Positions 24,503-32,990 of a stretch of DNA of 64,000 bases are shown here, piece after piece. The notes below the pieces were generated by a model, which was given only the letters and a program-made list of their open reading frames with translations, ran no database searches and was not told where the DNA came from. Position 1 is the stretch's first letter, and each line of letters opens with the position of its first letter. Source of the DNA: DASUCS01 sp041166745 (GTDB lineage: Bacteria; Actinomycetota; Acidimicrobiia; Acidimicrobiales; JACDCH01); contig JBEEGH010000005.1 in assembly GCA_041166745.1 (NCBI GenBank), forward strand, positions 248,001-312,000. The letters run 5' to 3'. The translations under genes were made by a program, and so were the position numbers.

Positions 24503-25102
24503 TCAGTCGGCGGTCGTCAGCCCGATCGGGCAGGACACGCCGGTACCACCGAGACCGCAGTACCCGTTCGGCACCTTCGCCAGGTACTGCTGGTGATAGC
24601 CCTCGGCGTAATAGAAGGGCGGCGCGGCCGCGATCTCGGTCGTGATCTCGCCGTAACCGGCTGCCTTCAGCCGCTCTTCGAACATCGCCTTGCTCGCCTC
24701 GGCCGCCGCCAGCTGCTCAGGGGAGAACGTGTAGATCGCTGAGCGGTACTGCGTGCCGATGTCGTTTCCTTGGCGCATGCCTTGCGTCGGATCGTGCGAC
24801 TCCCAGAAGAGCTTCAACAGCTGCTCGTACGAGACCTTCGCCGGGTCGAACACCACGAGCACGGCCTCGGTGTGCCCCGTGCGCCCGCTGCACACCTGCT
24901 CGTAGGTCGGGTCGGGCGTCTGACCACCCGCATAGCCCACCGCCGTGGTGTACACACCCTCGGTCTCCCAGAATTTGCGTTCCGCACCCCAGAAGCACCC
25001 CAGCCCGAAGATCGCTTGTTCGAGCCCGTCGGGGAACGGCCCCTTCAGCGGGTGGAAGTTGACGAAGTGCTGCTCGGGAACGTCCTTGTCCTTGGAGAAC
25101 AT
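24503..25102 (-). CDS. msrA: Peptide methionine sulfoxide reductase MsrA
   Basis: Reduces methionine-S-sulfoxide in proteins. The catalytic motif GCFWGAERKFWE is at about residue 34-45, the substrate-binding GQTPDPTYEQVCSGRTGHTE follows, and the recycling Cys lies in the C-terminal GLGGTGVSCP. Length 199 is normal. ATG 25102 has a TAGCCT box 6 bases upstream, so the mRNA is probably leaderless. The stop is adjacent to the hemerythrin stop. Confidence 0.95.
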   Translation of the reverse strand: MFSKDKDVPEQHFVNFHPLKGPFPDGLEQAIFGLGCFWGAERKFWETEGVYTTAVGYAGGQTPDPTYEQVCSGRTGHTEAVLVVFDPAKVSYEQLLKLFWESHDPTQGMRQGNDIGTQYRSAIYTFSPEQLAAAEASKAMFEERLKAAGYGEITTEIAAAPPFYYAEGYHQQYLAKVPNGYCGLGGTGVSCPIGLTTAD

Positions 25103-25108
25103 GCCCGC

Positions 25109-25114
25109 AGGCTA
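25109..25114 (-). promoter_or_regulatory. TAGCCT -10 box of msrA
   Basis: On the minus strand TAGCCT ends 6 bases before ATG 25102. It is the same box and spacing as before the NUDIX gene on the plus strand. Confidence 0.4.
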
Positions 25115-25140
25115 CGGCGCAGACGTCCGGAAATCTCGCC

Positions 25141-25169
25141 TGGACGCCATATGACATTTCATGTATTTT
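25141..25169 (+). promoter_or_regulatory. Promoter of the WXG100-like pair, leaderless
   Basis: TGGACG (25141-25146), 17 bases, TATTTT (25164-25169), then 6 bases to ATG 25176. The stretch 25148-25186 is strikingly AT-rich for this window. An inverted repeat ATGACAT (25151-25157) / ATGTCAT (25176-25182) flanks the -10 box and could be an operator. Confidence 0.5.
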
Positions 25170-25175
25170 CCATCT

Positions 25176-25481
25176 ATGTCATTTCCCTTGGGGGTGGAGG
25201 GGCAAGCGGCGATCGAGGCCATCGCCGCCTGCGACCGACTGGCGCCCAAGCTGCTCGAGCTCCTCGCGCAACACGATCACGCGGCCACCATGGCGCGACC
25301 CGACTGGAGCGGTCCCCACCGGGACGCGTTCGAAGCGCGATTCGCTGGAGTCGAGCGAGCATTGATCGCCGGCGGGTATTGGGTGCTCCAGGTCCGGCAC
25401 GCCGCCGTGACGAGGTTGGCGGAGTTGACCGTGCAAGCGGAGGAAGCGGCCGGACTGATTCCCGCGACTGGGCCCCGATGA
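25176..25481 (+). CDS. WXG100-like small helical protein
   Basis: 101 residues, predicted as a helix-turn-helix hairpin. Trp-Ser-Gly at residues 44-46 (PDWSGPHRDAFEARF) matches both the motif and the position of the WXG100/ESAT-6 family, whose members are exported in pairs by type VII (ESX) systems. The C-terminal YxxxD/E secretion signal is not visible. ATG 25176 fits the leaderless promoter; ATG 25161 is an alternative. The stop overlaps the next gene by 4 bases (ATGA). No EccC ATPase or other type VII component is in the window. Confidence 0.6.
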   Translation: MSFPLGVEGQAAIEAIAACDRLAPKLLELLAQHDHAATMARPDWSGPHRDAFEARFAGVERALIAGGYWVLQVRHAAVTRLAELTVQAEEAAGLIPATGPR

Positions 25482-26593
25482 GCGACGGGGTGCTGTGCTC
25501 GGCGCGGCCGGCCGATCTGCTCGAGTACACCCGCGAGACCGGCGATGTCATCTGGCAGCTGCGCAACGGGCTCGTCACCTTCGATGCCGCCGTCGAGGAG
25601 TACCTGTCCGCATCGGGCGGGTGGTTGATCGGATTGATCAAGAAACTCGGCTACCGCGACCCCCTCTGGAACGCCGTCGTCGACCTCGACGACCTGTCGT
25701 CATGGGTCTCGCATGTGGCGTGGGCGTTCGCCATGGCTGGGGCGGGCGGCGACATCCACTCGACCGATCTCGTCTCGACTTCCACGCTGGCCGTGGGTTC
25801 CTGGCTCGACCCGGTCGAGTGGAAGCCGGCGGCCCATGTTCGACCCGGTCAGCCGGGCGACTGGCTCCGTGCGTTCAACCCGCTCTGTCGCGGTTACCAA
25901 GACGGCGCCGGTTATCGCGGGTCGGGATTCATCCAGGGACCTGACGGCCGTCTCTATCCGCTCGTCGCGCCCTTCGTCACCCGCGATGGCACTGAGTACA
26001 ACGCCGACAACGGCCTTGCTCCGGGACAGACGAGCGTGCTCGAGCTCGACGGGAGCGACCAGGGCTGGACGACGGTCTGGGAATCCATCGGCGTCGAGCG
26101 GTGGCGGGAAGACCCCGGCGTGTGGGACAAGGTCTGGATGGGCGTCGGCAGCACGGTCGGCGGGCGTCCGAGTGGGAGCGCCGAGAGCGATGTCGAGAAG
26201 CTCGTGTTGATGCCGGGCATGGCACCGTGGTTCGGAGCGCCGGCGGACCGCCCGCCCGAAGAGCCGACGCCGCCGCCGTACATGGTGCCGGCGGCTCCCG
26301 ACTACGCGCCGCCGGGCCAGCCCGACACCATGTATCCGGGTTCGGTTGCCGGGGCGGCCGTGAGCGGTGGTGTGCCGATGCTCATCGAGGGTTTCGGCGG
26401 CGGGTTGATGGCCGATCTCGGATCATTCGATGCGTTCGACGTGACGTTCCAGGAGAACGCCGCCGGTGATGTGCGCGCGCTGTACAAGCGCGTCTATGTC
26501 GGGTTCGACGACGCCGGCGAGCCCTACGCCGACTCCGTCTGGGTGACGGGTCCGGAGAACAACGATCACGTCCTGATCAATTACGCGCCGTGA
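25478..26593 (+). CDS. Unrecognised partner of the WXG100-like protein
   Basis: 371 residues with no recognised family. Residues 1-110 are helical with Trp/Leu heptads (YTRETGDVIWQLRNGLVTFD, then WVSHVAWAFAMAGAGG). The middle is rich in Gly, Asp and Trp, followed by a Pro-rich linker (about residues 250-290) and a C-terminal beta-type domain (LYKRVYVGFDDAGEP). No signal peptide and no metal or nuclease motif I can name. ATG 25478 overlaps the stop of the WXG100-like gene, so the two are made together; this resembles type VII substrates with a helical N-terminus and a C-terminal effector. The 3' end overlaps the acyl-CoA ligase gene by 17 bases (convergent). No immunity-type gene follows. Confidence 0.6.
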   Translation: MSDGVLCSARPADLLEYTRETGDVIWQLRNGLVTFDAAVEEYLSASGGWLIGLIKKLGYRDPLWNAVVDLDDLSSWVSHVAWAFAMAGAGGDIHSTDLVSTSTLAVGSWLDPVEWKPAAHVRPGQPGDWLRAFNPLCRGYQDGAGYRGSGFIQGPDGRLYPLVAPFVTRDGTEYNADNGLAPGQTSVLELDGSDQGWTTVWESIGVERWREDPGVWDKVWMGVGSTVGGRPSGSAESDVEKLVLMPGMAPWFGAPADRPPEEPTPPPYMVPAAPDYAPPGQPDTMYPGSVAGAAVSGGVPMLIEGFGGGLMADLGSFDAFDVTFQENAAGDVRALYKRVYVGFDDAGEPYADSVWVTGPENNDHVLINYAP

Positions 26594-28244
26594 GCTGATC
26601 GCGCAGCTCGCGCTTGAGGATCTTGCCGGACGCGTTTCGGGGGAGCGGCGCGTCGACGATCGTGATCAGGCTCGGAACCTTGAACGACGCGAGTCGTTCG
26701 CCTACGTGCGCTTGCAGTTCTGCCGGGGTGAGTGTCGAGCCCGCCCGCGGCAGCACTGCGGCGGCCACCTCCTCGCCGAGGCGCTCGTGCGGAACGCCGA
26801 ACACGGCCGCCTCGTGCACGCTCGGATGCTCGTACAACGCGGCCTCGACCTCCGCGCAGTACACGTTCTCGCCGGCGCGCAGCACCATGTCCTTGGCGCG
26901 GTCCTCGACATACACGAAGCCCTCGTCATCGATGCGGCCGATGTCTCCGCTGCGGAGCCATCCGTCGACGATCACCTCAGCGGTGTCTTCGGGCCTGTTC
27001 CAGTAGCCGCGGATCAGGTGGGGGCCCTTGAACCAGATCTCGCCGCGCTCGCCCGGCGGAAGGGCGTTTCCTTCGTCGTCGCGCACCTCGATCTCGAGGA
27101 TCGGCGTCGCCCGGCCGGTGCTCGTCGGGTGGGCGATGTAGTCGGCGCCGCCGTTCTGCGGACCGTAGGCGTTGGTCTCGGTCATGCCGTAGCCGATGCC
27201 GGGGCTGGCTTTGGGAAAGTTTGACTGCATGCGCCGGACGAGTTCGGGCGGCGCCGGTGCCCCGCCGCCGCCGACGTTGCGCAGGCTCGACGTGTCGTGG
27301 TCAGCGAACCGAGGCGACGCGAGCAGATCCCAGTTCTGCGTGGGAACGCCGACGAAGTTGGTGACGCGTTCGCGTTCGATCAACTCCAGCGCGCGTTCCG
27401 GGTCCCACTTGTACATGATCACGAGCTTCAGGCCGCTCGCCAGACACGAGAGCATGACGGGTACGCACCCAGTGACGTGAAACAACGGTACGACGAGGAT
27501 GAACGCGAGCGGCTCGTCGGTGGCCGGTGGTTCAGGATTGCGCAGTCGCTCGACGGCCGAGCGGCAGCCGAACCCCAACAGCGCCTGCACGATGCTGCGA
27601 TGCGTCGACACGGCGCCCTTCGGACGACCTGTCGTGCCCGAGGTGTAGAGGATGGTGGCGTCGTCGTCGGGGTCGATGTGGACATCAGGCATCGGCGCCC
27701 CCGGTACGACCACATCGTCCCATCGGTCGACGTCGCTCACCGTCGCATCGCGTACGACGATCGTGCCGATGCCCAGCCGCTTGCGGCTCGCCGCACTGCG
27801 ATCGACCCGTTCGCGATCGGCGATGAGCACTCGCGCGCCACAGTCTTCGAGGGCGTAGTCGAGCTCGTCTTCGGTCCACCACGCATTGAGCGACACGGAG
27901 ATGGCGCCAAGCGAGGTGATGGCGGCAAAGGCAACCACCCACTCCGGGTAGTTGCGCATCCCGATCGCGACACGATCGCCTTTGGCGATGCCGTACCGCT
28001 CGACGAGGGCGGCAGCCAGCGCGTCGACTTGGTCGGCGAACCGGGTGAAGGTCCATCGCTCGTCCTCATACACAAGGAAGACGTCGTCGCCGCGGGCTCG
28101 AGTCGTGGCCACGATCTCGCGCAGGCTCGGCGGAGCGTTGCGAAACACCGTGACCGTTGCGCCTCGTATCTCCGCCCGCCCAGTCTCGAACCGCTCACCT
28201 GGCGCCGTGATCGTCGCCATCGCGTCGGCGTAGCTCATCGTCAT
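26577..28244 (-). CDS. Acyl-CoA synthetase (AMP-binding, ANL superfamily)
   Basis: Activates a carboxylic acid to an acyl-adenylate and then an acyl-CoA. Length 555. P-loop YTSGTTGRPKGAV (about residue 196-208), adenine motif GYGMTETNAYGPQ (about residue 345), hinge region WLRSGDIGRIDDEGF with DRAKDMVLRAGENV, and the C-terminal catalytic Lys in PRNASGKILKREL (about residue 536-548). The substrate is not evident; fatty, branched or aryl acids are all possible. It is the last gene of an eight-gene minus-strand run and its ATG overlaps the phytanoyl-CoA dioxygenase-like stop by 4 bases. Confidence 0.92.
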   Translation of the reverse strand: MTMSYADAMATITAPGERFETGRAEIRGATVTVFRNAPPSLREIVATTRARGDDVFLVYEDERWTFTRFADQVDALAAALVERYGIAKGDRVAIGMRNYPEWVVAFAAITSLGAISVSLNAWWTEDELDYALEDCGARVLIADRERVDRSAASRKRLGIGTIVVRDATVSDVDRWDDVVVPGAPMPDVHIDPDDDATILYTSGTTGRPKGAVSTHRSIVQALLGFGCRSAVERLRNPEPPATDEPLAFILVVPLFHVTGCVPVMLSCLASGLKLVIMYKWDPERALELIERERVTNFVGVPTQNWDLLASPRFADHDTSSLRNVGGGGAPAPPELVRRMQSNFPKASPGIGYGMTETNAYGPQNGGADYIAHPTSTGRATPILEIEVRDDEGNALPPGERGEIWFKGPHLIRGYWNRPEDTAEVIVDGWLRSGDIGRIDDEGFVYVEDRAKDMVLRAGENVYCAEVEAALYEHPSVHEAAVFGVPHERLGEEVAAAVLPRAGSTLTPAELQAHVGERLASFKVPSLITIVDAPLPRNASGKILKRELRDQLTARN

Positions 28245-29026
28245 GGGAGGTCTTCCACTTTCTCGGGAACGTACGACAGATCATGCAGGCGTGGTCGTCC
28301 TGCGGGTTGCCAGGACGGCAACAACGCTCGGCGGTGCTGCCCACTCGTGTTCGGGGATGAACGGTGCACGAGGTAGGCGCCGAACCACAACACCGATCCC
28401 GCCGGCACTTCCACCACGACCTCGGATGCCACGTCGAGGCGCGACGGATCAGCCAGGAACCGAGTCGGGTCGTTCGGGTCGCGGGGTGCCGCCCCGTTCC
28501 GATGCGAGCCCGGAATGACTCGCACGGCGCCATTGCTCTCGATCGCGTCGTCGAGGAACACGATCGCGGTGACGACGTCGGCGGCGGCGTCGCCCGCGGC
28601 GACGTACCAGTAGGGGAAATCCTGGTGCCACGGGAACTCACTGCCTTCGCGGGCCCGTTTGAGGTTCAGCTTCGAGGTGAACGGTCCGAGATCGTCGGTA
28701 CCGAGTTCACGCTTGACCGGAGCCGTCAGTCTCGGATCGCGGAACAGCGCGTCGATCTTCGGGTCGAGGTGGTCCGCGGGTTCGATGAGGCGGATCTCCT
28801 TACTCCCGTCGGCCCACTCCCATTGGATCCCGGCGCGCGAAGAGAACTGAATGCGATGACCATCGGCCAATCGCCCTTCGGGCCCGGCGCCATCGCGGGT
28901 CGCGTGCTGCTTCACCTGATCGGCCACCGCTTCGGCCACCGACCGCAACTCGTCGAGCTCGGCCGCGCCGAGAACGCTCTCCTCGAGGTGATAACCGAGC
29001 GCGCCAAATGCGGTTTTGCCGTTCAT
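28241..29026 (-). CDS. Phytanoyl-CoA dioxygenase family protein
   Basis: Fe(II)/2-oxoglutarate oxygenase of the PhyH family, 261 residues. The iron facial triad is visible: HQD in FPWHQDFPYWY (about residue 135-145) and the distal His in YLVHRSSPNTS (about residue 222-232), with the 2OG-binding Arg a few residues on (QHRRALLPSW). ATG 29026 (NGKTAFGALGYHLEE) overlaps the cobT stop by 4 bases, so it is translated with the corrinoid genes; a longer frame upstream is a cobT shadow. The acyl-CoA ligase gene follows with a 4-base overlap, so ligase and oxygenase may act in sequence on one acid (inference). Confidence 0.85.
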   Translation of the reverse strand: MNGKTAFGALGYHLEESVLGAAELDELRSVAEAVADQVKQHATRDGAGPEGRLADGHRIQFSSRAGIQWEWADGSKEIRLIEPADHLDPKIDALFRDPRLTAPVKRELGTDDLGPFTSKLNLKRAREGSEFPWHQDFPYWYVAAGDAAADVVTAIVFLDDAIESNGAVRVIPGSHRNGAAPRDPNDPTRFLADPSRLDVASEVVVEVPAGSVLWFGAYLVHRSSPNTSGQHRRALLPSWQPAGRPRLHDLSYVPEKVEDLP

Positions 29027-30078
29027 GTCTTGTCGGACACGCCGGCGCTGTCGAAGGTGGCCATCTCCGCGAGCAGGCGGGCGCTGGCTTCGAGGACCGG
29101 CAGCGCGAGACACGCGCCCGACCCTTCGCCGAGACGCATGCCGAGATCGAGTACCGGCTCGAGGTCGAGGTGCTCGAGCACCGCGGTCGCTCCGGGCTCG
29201 GTCGAGCGGTGTCCGGCGAACGCGAACGCCAGCGCTGCCGGACAGAGGCTTGTGGCGGCGAGCAGCGCGGCGCCCGCAATCACCCCGTCGACCACGACCG
29301 GCACCCGCTGGGCCGCACCGCCAACGATGAATCCGGCGAGAGCCGCGATCTCGAGTCCGCCGACTTCGGCGAGAACGACTCGCCCGGCCGTCTGCGCGCC
29401 GAGTCGGGCCAGCGCCCGCTCGACCACCGCGACTTTGCGGGCCAGTGTGGCGTCGTCGATTCCGGTACCGCGTCCGGTGACTTCGGATGCGGTCCGACCG
29501 GTCATCGCCGCGACAATCGCAGCGGCGGCTGTGGTGTTGCCGATTCCCATGTCACCGGTCACCAGTGCGCGCGCCCCGGCTTCGACGAGTTCGACCGCGA
29601 CCTGGGCTCCGATGTCGAGGGCGAGCGCGACGTCGTCCGCGGTCATCGCCGGCTCCACGGCGAGGTCGGCCGTTGCGCGTCGAACCTTTCGGCGCAGCAG
29701 ACCTGGTGCGTCGTCGAGTTCGGAGGCCACGCCTACGTCGATGACCGTGACGCGCGCGCCCATCTGGCGAGCGAGCACGTTGATGGCGGCGCCGCCCGCG
29801 ACGAAGTTGGCGACCATCTGCGCCGTGACTTCTTGGGGCCACGGCGTGACGCCCTGCGCGAGGACGCCGTGGTCGGCGGCGAAGACCGCAATCGCGGCAG
29901 GAGCGGGCACGGGCGGCGGCATCGCACCGGCAATGGCGGACAGCCGGATGCCGATGGTCTCGAGCCGGCCGAGGGCGCCGCGCGGCTTCGTGAGTCGATC
30001 GTGGTGAGCGGCCGCGGCCTGCTCGGCGCCGGCATCGAGTGCGCCCACCGCGGCGGCGGCTTCGGCAAACCCCGTCAT
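29023..30078 (-). CDS. cobT: Nicotinate-nucleotide--dimethylbenzimidazole phosphoribosyltransferase
   Basis: Makes alpha-ribazole phosphate from nicotinate mononucleotide and the lower-ligand base, as part of nucleotide-loop assembly of cobamides. Length 351 is normal. Typical segments are GALGRLETIGIRLSAI (about residue 33-48), VFAADHGVLAQGVTPWPQEV (about residue 63-82), GDMGIGNTTAAAAI (about residue 172-185) and the C-terminal GMRLGEGSGACLALPVLEA with the catalytic Glu. ATG 30078 overlaps the preceding aminotransferase-like stop by 4 bases. Confidence 0.95.
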   Translation of the reverse strand: MTGFAEAAAAVGALDAGAEQAAAAHHDRLTKPRGALGRLETIGIRLSAIAGAMPPPVPAPAAIAVFAADHGVLAQGVTPWPQEVTAQMVANFVAGGAAINVLARQMGARVTVIDVGVASELDDAPGLLRRKVRRATADLAVEPAMTADDVALALDIGAQVAVELVEAGARALVTGDMGIGNTTAAAAIVAAMTGRTASEVTGRGTGIDDATLARKVAVVERALARLGAQTAGRVVLAEVGGLEIAALAGFIVGGAAQRVPVVVDGVIAGAALLAATSLCPAALAFAFAGHRSTEPGATAVLEHLDLEPVLDLGMRLGEGSGACLALPVLEASARLLAEMATFDSAGVSDKT

Positions 30079-30941
30079 CGGGCCAACGCGATCGAGACGC
30101 GTTCGAGGCCACGTTCGTCGGGCACGGCGATGCGTACATGGTGTGGAAGCCCGAAGCTCGTGCAGTCTCGGACCAGGACTCCATGCTGGGCCAAGCGCTC
30201 GCGGAGGCCGGGCGCCTCGAGTAACAGCCAATTCGCGTCGGACGGTTCGGATGCGAATCCGTTGGCCGCGAGCAGCTCCGCCAGCTCCGTGCGCAACTCC
30301 GCAACCGTGCGAGACCACTTGTCGAGCTCCGCGGCGAGCAGCAACTCCGGCAGTAGTGCGAGCGCCAGGCTGTTGACCGACCAGAGAGGCGCGGTCACGT
30401 CATCCGCGATGAGATAGCCGAGCCGCAGACCTGGACAGGCGAAGAGCTTCGTCAAGGACCCGATCGTGGCAACGCTCGGTCGATGTGCCGTCCATCGTCC
30501 GGTGGCAAGAGGATAGAACGCTTCGTCCCAGATGTCGGCGGACTCGCCGGTGCCCGCAAGGCGGCCCGTCGGGTTGTGAGGATCGGATCGCCACGTCGGT
30601 CCCGAGCCCGAGCGCGGATGCAACGCGAACTCGGGCTCGGATGCGACAGTGCCTCCGAAGCGAGCGCGCGCCAACGAGATGGCCTCGGCGCCGCCGTTCG
30701 TCAGCACGAGACGATCGACCTCGACGCCGATCACTTCTGCGAGCAGTCGGGTCGCCGTCGACGGATCGGGATAGTGCCGCAGCGAGTCGAGGTGTCGGGC
30801 GGCGAGCGTACTCAGATCGGGAGCGCACGGGTTCAGGCTGAGTGACAGGTCGAGCAGTTCGCTCGGCTTGAGGCCGAGGGCGCGCGCAACTGCCGGACCG
30901 TCACCTCCATGCGGTCCTGGAGGCGGGGTCGCCGTCACCAT
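30075..30941 (-). CDS. PLP aminotransferase-like protein (CobC/CobD type)
   Basis: Fold type I PLP enzyme, 288 residues, related to histidinol-phosphate aminotransferase. In cobamide operons such proteins act as L-threonine-O-3-phosphate decarboxylase (CobD), supplying aminopropanol phosphate to CbiB. Visible are LSLSLNPCAPD near residue 32, LTNGGAEAI, DPHNPTGRL, DEAFYPL and the PLP-Lys site SLTKLFACPGLRLGYL (about residue 160-175). It is about 50-70 residues shorter than typical CobD, mostly between the N-terminal part and the NPTG loop. ATG 30941 overlaps the cbiB stop by 7 bases. Confidence 0.82.
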   Translation of the reverse strand: MVTATPPPGPHGGDGPAVARALGLKPSELLDLSLSLNPCAPDLSTLAARHLDSLRHYPDPSTATRLLAEVIGVEVDRLVLTNGGAEAISLARARFGGTVASEPEFALHPRSGSGPTWRSDPHNPTGRLAGTGESADIWDEAFYPLATGRWTAHRPSVATIGSLTKLFACPGLRLGYLIADDVTAPLWSVNSLALALLPELLLAAELDKWSRTVAELRTELAELLAANGFASEPSDANWLLLEAPGLRERLAQHGVLVRDCTSFGLPHHVRIAVPDERGLERVSIALAR

Positions 30942-31804
30942 GGGAGCGTGGCCGCGATGCCGGTGATGAGCCATTGCACGTCCGACGACAACCGGACCGC
31001 GCGCGCGATGTCGTGGCGTTCGGGAGAGCGGCCGTCGCCGAGAGGCGGTCGCAGCTCGGCGCGATCGCCGTAGCGGTTCTCGCCGCCGAGACGAACGCCG
31101 AGCGCGGCCGCGAAGGCGGCTTCACTCACACCGGCGTTCGGTGACGGGTGCGAGGGCGCATCACCCAACACCGCTCGCTGCACTGCGGTCGCCCGTCTCG
31201 GGCGTGCGACAGCGACGAGGCCGCCGGTCACGCGGGCGGGCAGGAAGTTGGCGGCGTCGTCGAGGCGGGCGCTGGCCCAGCCGAACCGCTCGTAGCGCGG
31301 CGAGTGATGGCCGACCATGGCATCGAGCGTGTTCACGGCGCGATAGCCCAGCGCACCAGGGCCGCCTGCGGCCATCGCCCATAGGGCCGGTGCCACGATC
31401 GCGTCAACGGTGTTCTCCGCCACCGATTCGACCACCGCACGGCACACATCCTTCTCCTCGAAGTCGCGAGGATCGCGACCGACGAGGGCCGGCAGCAACT
31501 CGCGAGCGTGTTCGAGGTCGCCTGTGGCCAGGGCCGTCTCGACCCCGAGCGCGGCTTCTCTGAGTGCCCTTCCAGCGACTGCCGTGTAGGTCGCGAGCGT
31601 TGCCGGGGTCACGAGCCCTACTCCGAGCCCGAGGGCGGTTCCGATAGCGGCATGCAGGAACCCGGTGGTGCGGTGGTCGCGGTAGATCGCACGCTCGACC
31701 GCACTCATCGTCTTGCCGAACAGCGCTACGGGATGCAGCGCGGCGACCGGCTCGCCAAGGGCGCGGTCGGCGAGTAGCCCGAGTGCGACCGCACGGCCCC
31801 TCAC
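30935..31804 (-). CDS. cbiB: Adenosylcobinamide-phosphate synthase CbiB
   Basis: Membrane enzyme that attaches aminopropanol (phosphate) to adenosylcobyric acid. 289 residues with several membrane helices. Conserved stretches include PVALFGKTMSAVERAIY, DVCRAVVESVAENTVDAIVA (about residue 140-160), GYRAVNTLDAMVGHHSPRY and WASARLDDAANFLPARVTG. GTG 31804 overlaps the cobS stop (GTGA); the preceding codon is also GTG, so the start may be 31807. A longer open frame upstream is antisense noise. Confidence 0.93.
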   Translation of the reverse strand: MRGRAVALGLLADRALGEPVAALHPVALFGKTMSAVERAIYRDHRTTGFLHAAIGTALGLGVGLVTPATLATYTAVAGRALREAALGVETALATGDLEHARELLPALVGRDPRDFEEKDVCRAVVESVAENTVDAIVAPALWAMAAGGPGALGYRAVNTLDAMVGHHSPRYERFGWASARLDDAANFLPARVTGGLVAVARPRRATAVQRAVLGDAPSHPSPNAGVSEAAFAAALGVRLGGENRYGDRAELRPPLGDGRSPERHDIARAVRLSSDVQWLITGIAATLPW

Positions 31805-32508
31805 CACTTCGCGGTCGCAATCACGAGAGCGACGGTCTCCCCGACGACCGCGGCGGCACCGAGCACGTCGCCGGTGAATCCGCCGATCCGACGGCGGGCG
31901 AGAAGCACGACGACGAGCGCCCCGGCGAACACTGATGCGACCGCCGCTTCCTGGGGGCGTCCGCCGGCGAATGCCCCGAGCGAGACCGACCCGATGAGCC
32001 CGTAGAGGCCGATCGGCCGCCACGCGCTCCCAGCCACAGGCGATGCGAGCCCGTGCTCCCGTACGTAGCGAAACGCTCCGGAGATCACGGCCATCGTCGT
32101 ACGCGACGCGCACCAGATGCCGGCGAGCAGCAAGACGCTCGGTTGCATCGACGCGAGGGCTGTGAACCGGAGACCGATGGCGACGATGGCCACGGCGACG
32201 GCGTATGCGCCGACATCCGGTTGCCGCATCACTTCGAGGCGGCGCTCGAGCGTGAGGTGGGGGAGCAGGCCGTCGGCCGTGTCCATCAGGCCGTCAAGAT
32301 GCAGCATCCCGGTGAGCGCGAGATCCGCGGCGACCACGAGCGCGGCCGCGACTGGCGCGGGCCAGAGCCGTTCCGCGCCCCACCACACGCCGCCGAGCAC
32401 GGTGCCGATCAGCGCGCCCACCGCTGGGAACCATGCGAGCGTGCGCCGGTCGGGCGGTTCAGCTGTACCGACGGGCAACGGCGTGAGAAATGCGAGTGCC
32501 TTTCTCAC
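31801..32508 (-). CDS. cobS: Cobalamin synthase CobS
   Basis: Integral membrane enzyme joining adenosylcobinamide-GDP to alpha-ribazole(-phosphate), the last assembly step. 235 residues with about six or seven hydrophobic segments. The conserved catalytic region LHLDGLMDTADGLL is at about residue 69-82, followed by GAYAVAVAIVAIGLRF and the C-terminal GGFTGDVLGAAAVVGE motif. Overlaps cobU by 4 bases. Confidence 0.94.
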   Translation of the reverse strand: MRKALAFLTPLPVGTAEPPDRRTLAWFPAVGALIGTVLGGVWWGAERLWPAPVAAALVVAADLALTGMLHLDGLMDTADGLLPHLTLERRLEVMRQPDVGAYAVAVAIVAIGLRFTALASMQPSVLLLAGIWCASRTTMAVISGAFRYVREHGLASPVAGSAWRPIGLYGLIGSVSLGAFAGGRPQEAAVASVFAGALVVVLLARRRIGGFTGDVLGAAAVVGETVALVIATAKW

Positions 32509-32990
32509 AGCGGAAGTACCCGCCCGGCGATGACGAGCAAAACCTCGTCGGCGATGTCGGCGATGGCGCGGTTCAGCTCGCCGAGCGAGTCGCGAAAGCG
32601 CCGTCCGGCTGCCGTCGACGGATGGACGCCGAGACCCACCTCTTCAGAAACGACAACCGAATCTCCACCGCGACCCGTGAGCGCGTCGACGAGACCGTTG
32701 GCGTCGACGAGAAAGTCAGGATGGCCGGCGACCCAAGGTCCGAGTGCGTCGACGAGCGCCGTCCCTTCGTGGGCCGATCGCAAGGCACCGACGAGGTCGA
32801 AGCTGGCCTCGATTGTCTTCCAATCAGACGGCCGACGATCTCGATGGGCCGCCACCCGCGCACCGAGCTCGTCGTCATCGTCAACGACCGCCGTGGCGAA
32901 GTACAGAACCGGAGCGGGAAGCTGCGCGGCGATGCGCTCCCCGATCACGGACTTGCCGGAGCGCGCGCCTCCCAATACGAGCGTGATCAC
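32505..32990 (-). CDS. cobU: Adenosylcobinamide kinase/guanylyltransferase CobU
   Basis: Bifunctional enzyme that phosphorylates adenosylcobinamide and transfers GMP to it. The P-loop GGARSGKS is at residues 6-13. The guanylylated His lies in AAHRDRRPSDWKTIE (about residue 43-57), and SEEVGLGVHPS is the conserved downstream segment. At 161 residues it is a compact version. GTG 32990 overlaps the cbiZ stop by 4 bases; the longer frame upstream is a shadow. Confidence 0.93.
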   Translation of the reverse strand: MITLVLGGARSGKSVIGERIAAQLPAPVLYFATAVVDDDDELGARVAAHRDRRPSDWKTIEASFDLVGALRSAHEGTALVDALGPWVAGHPDFLVDANGLVDALTGRGGDSVVVSEEVGLGVHPSTAAGRRFRDSLGELNRAIADIADEVLLVIAGRVLPL

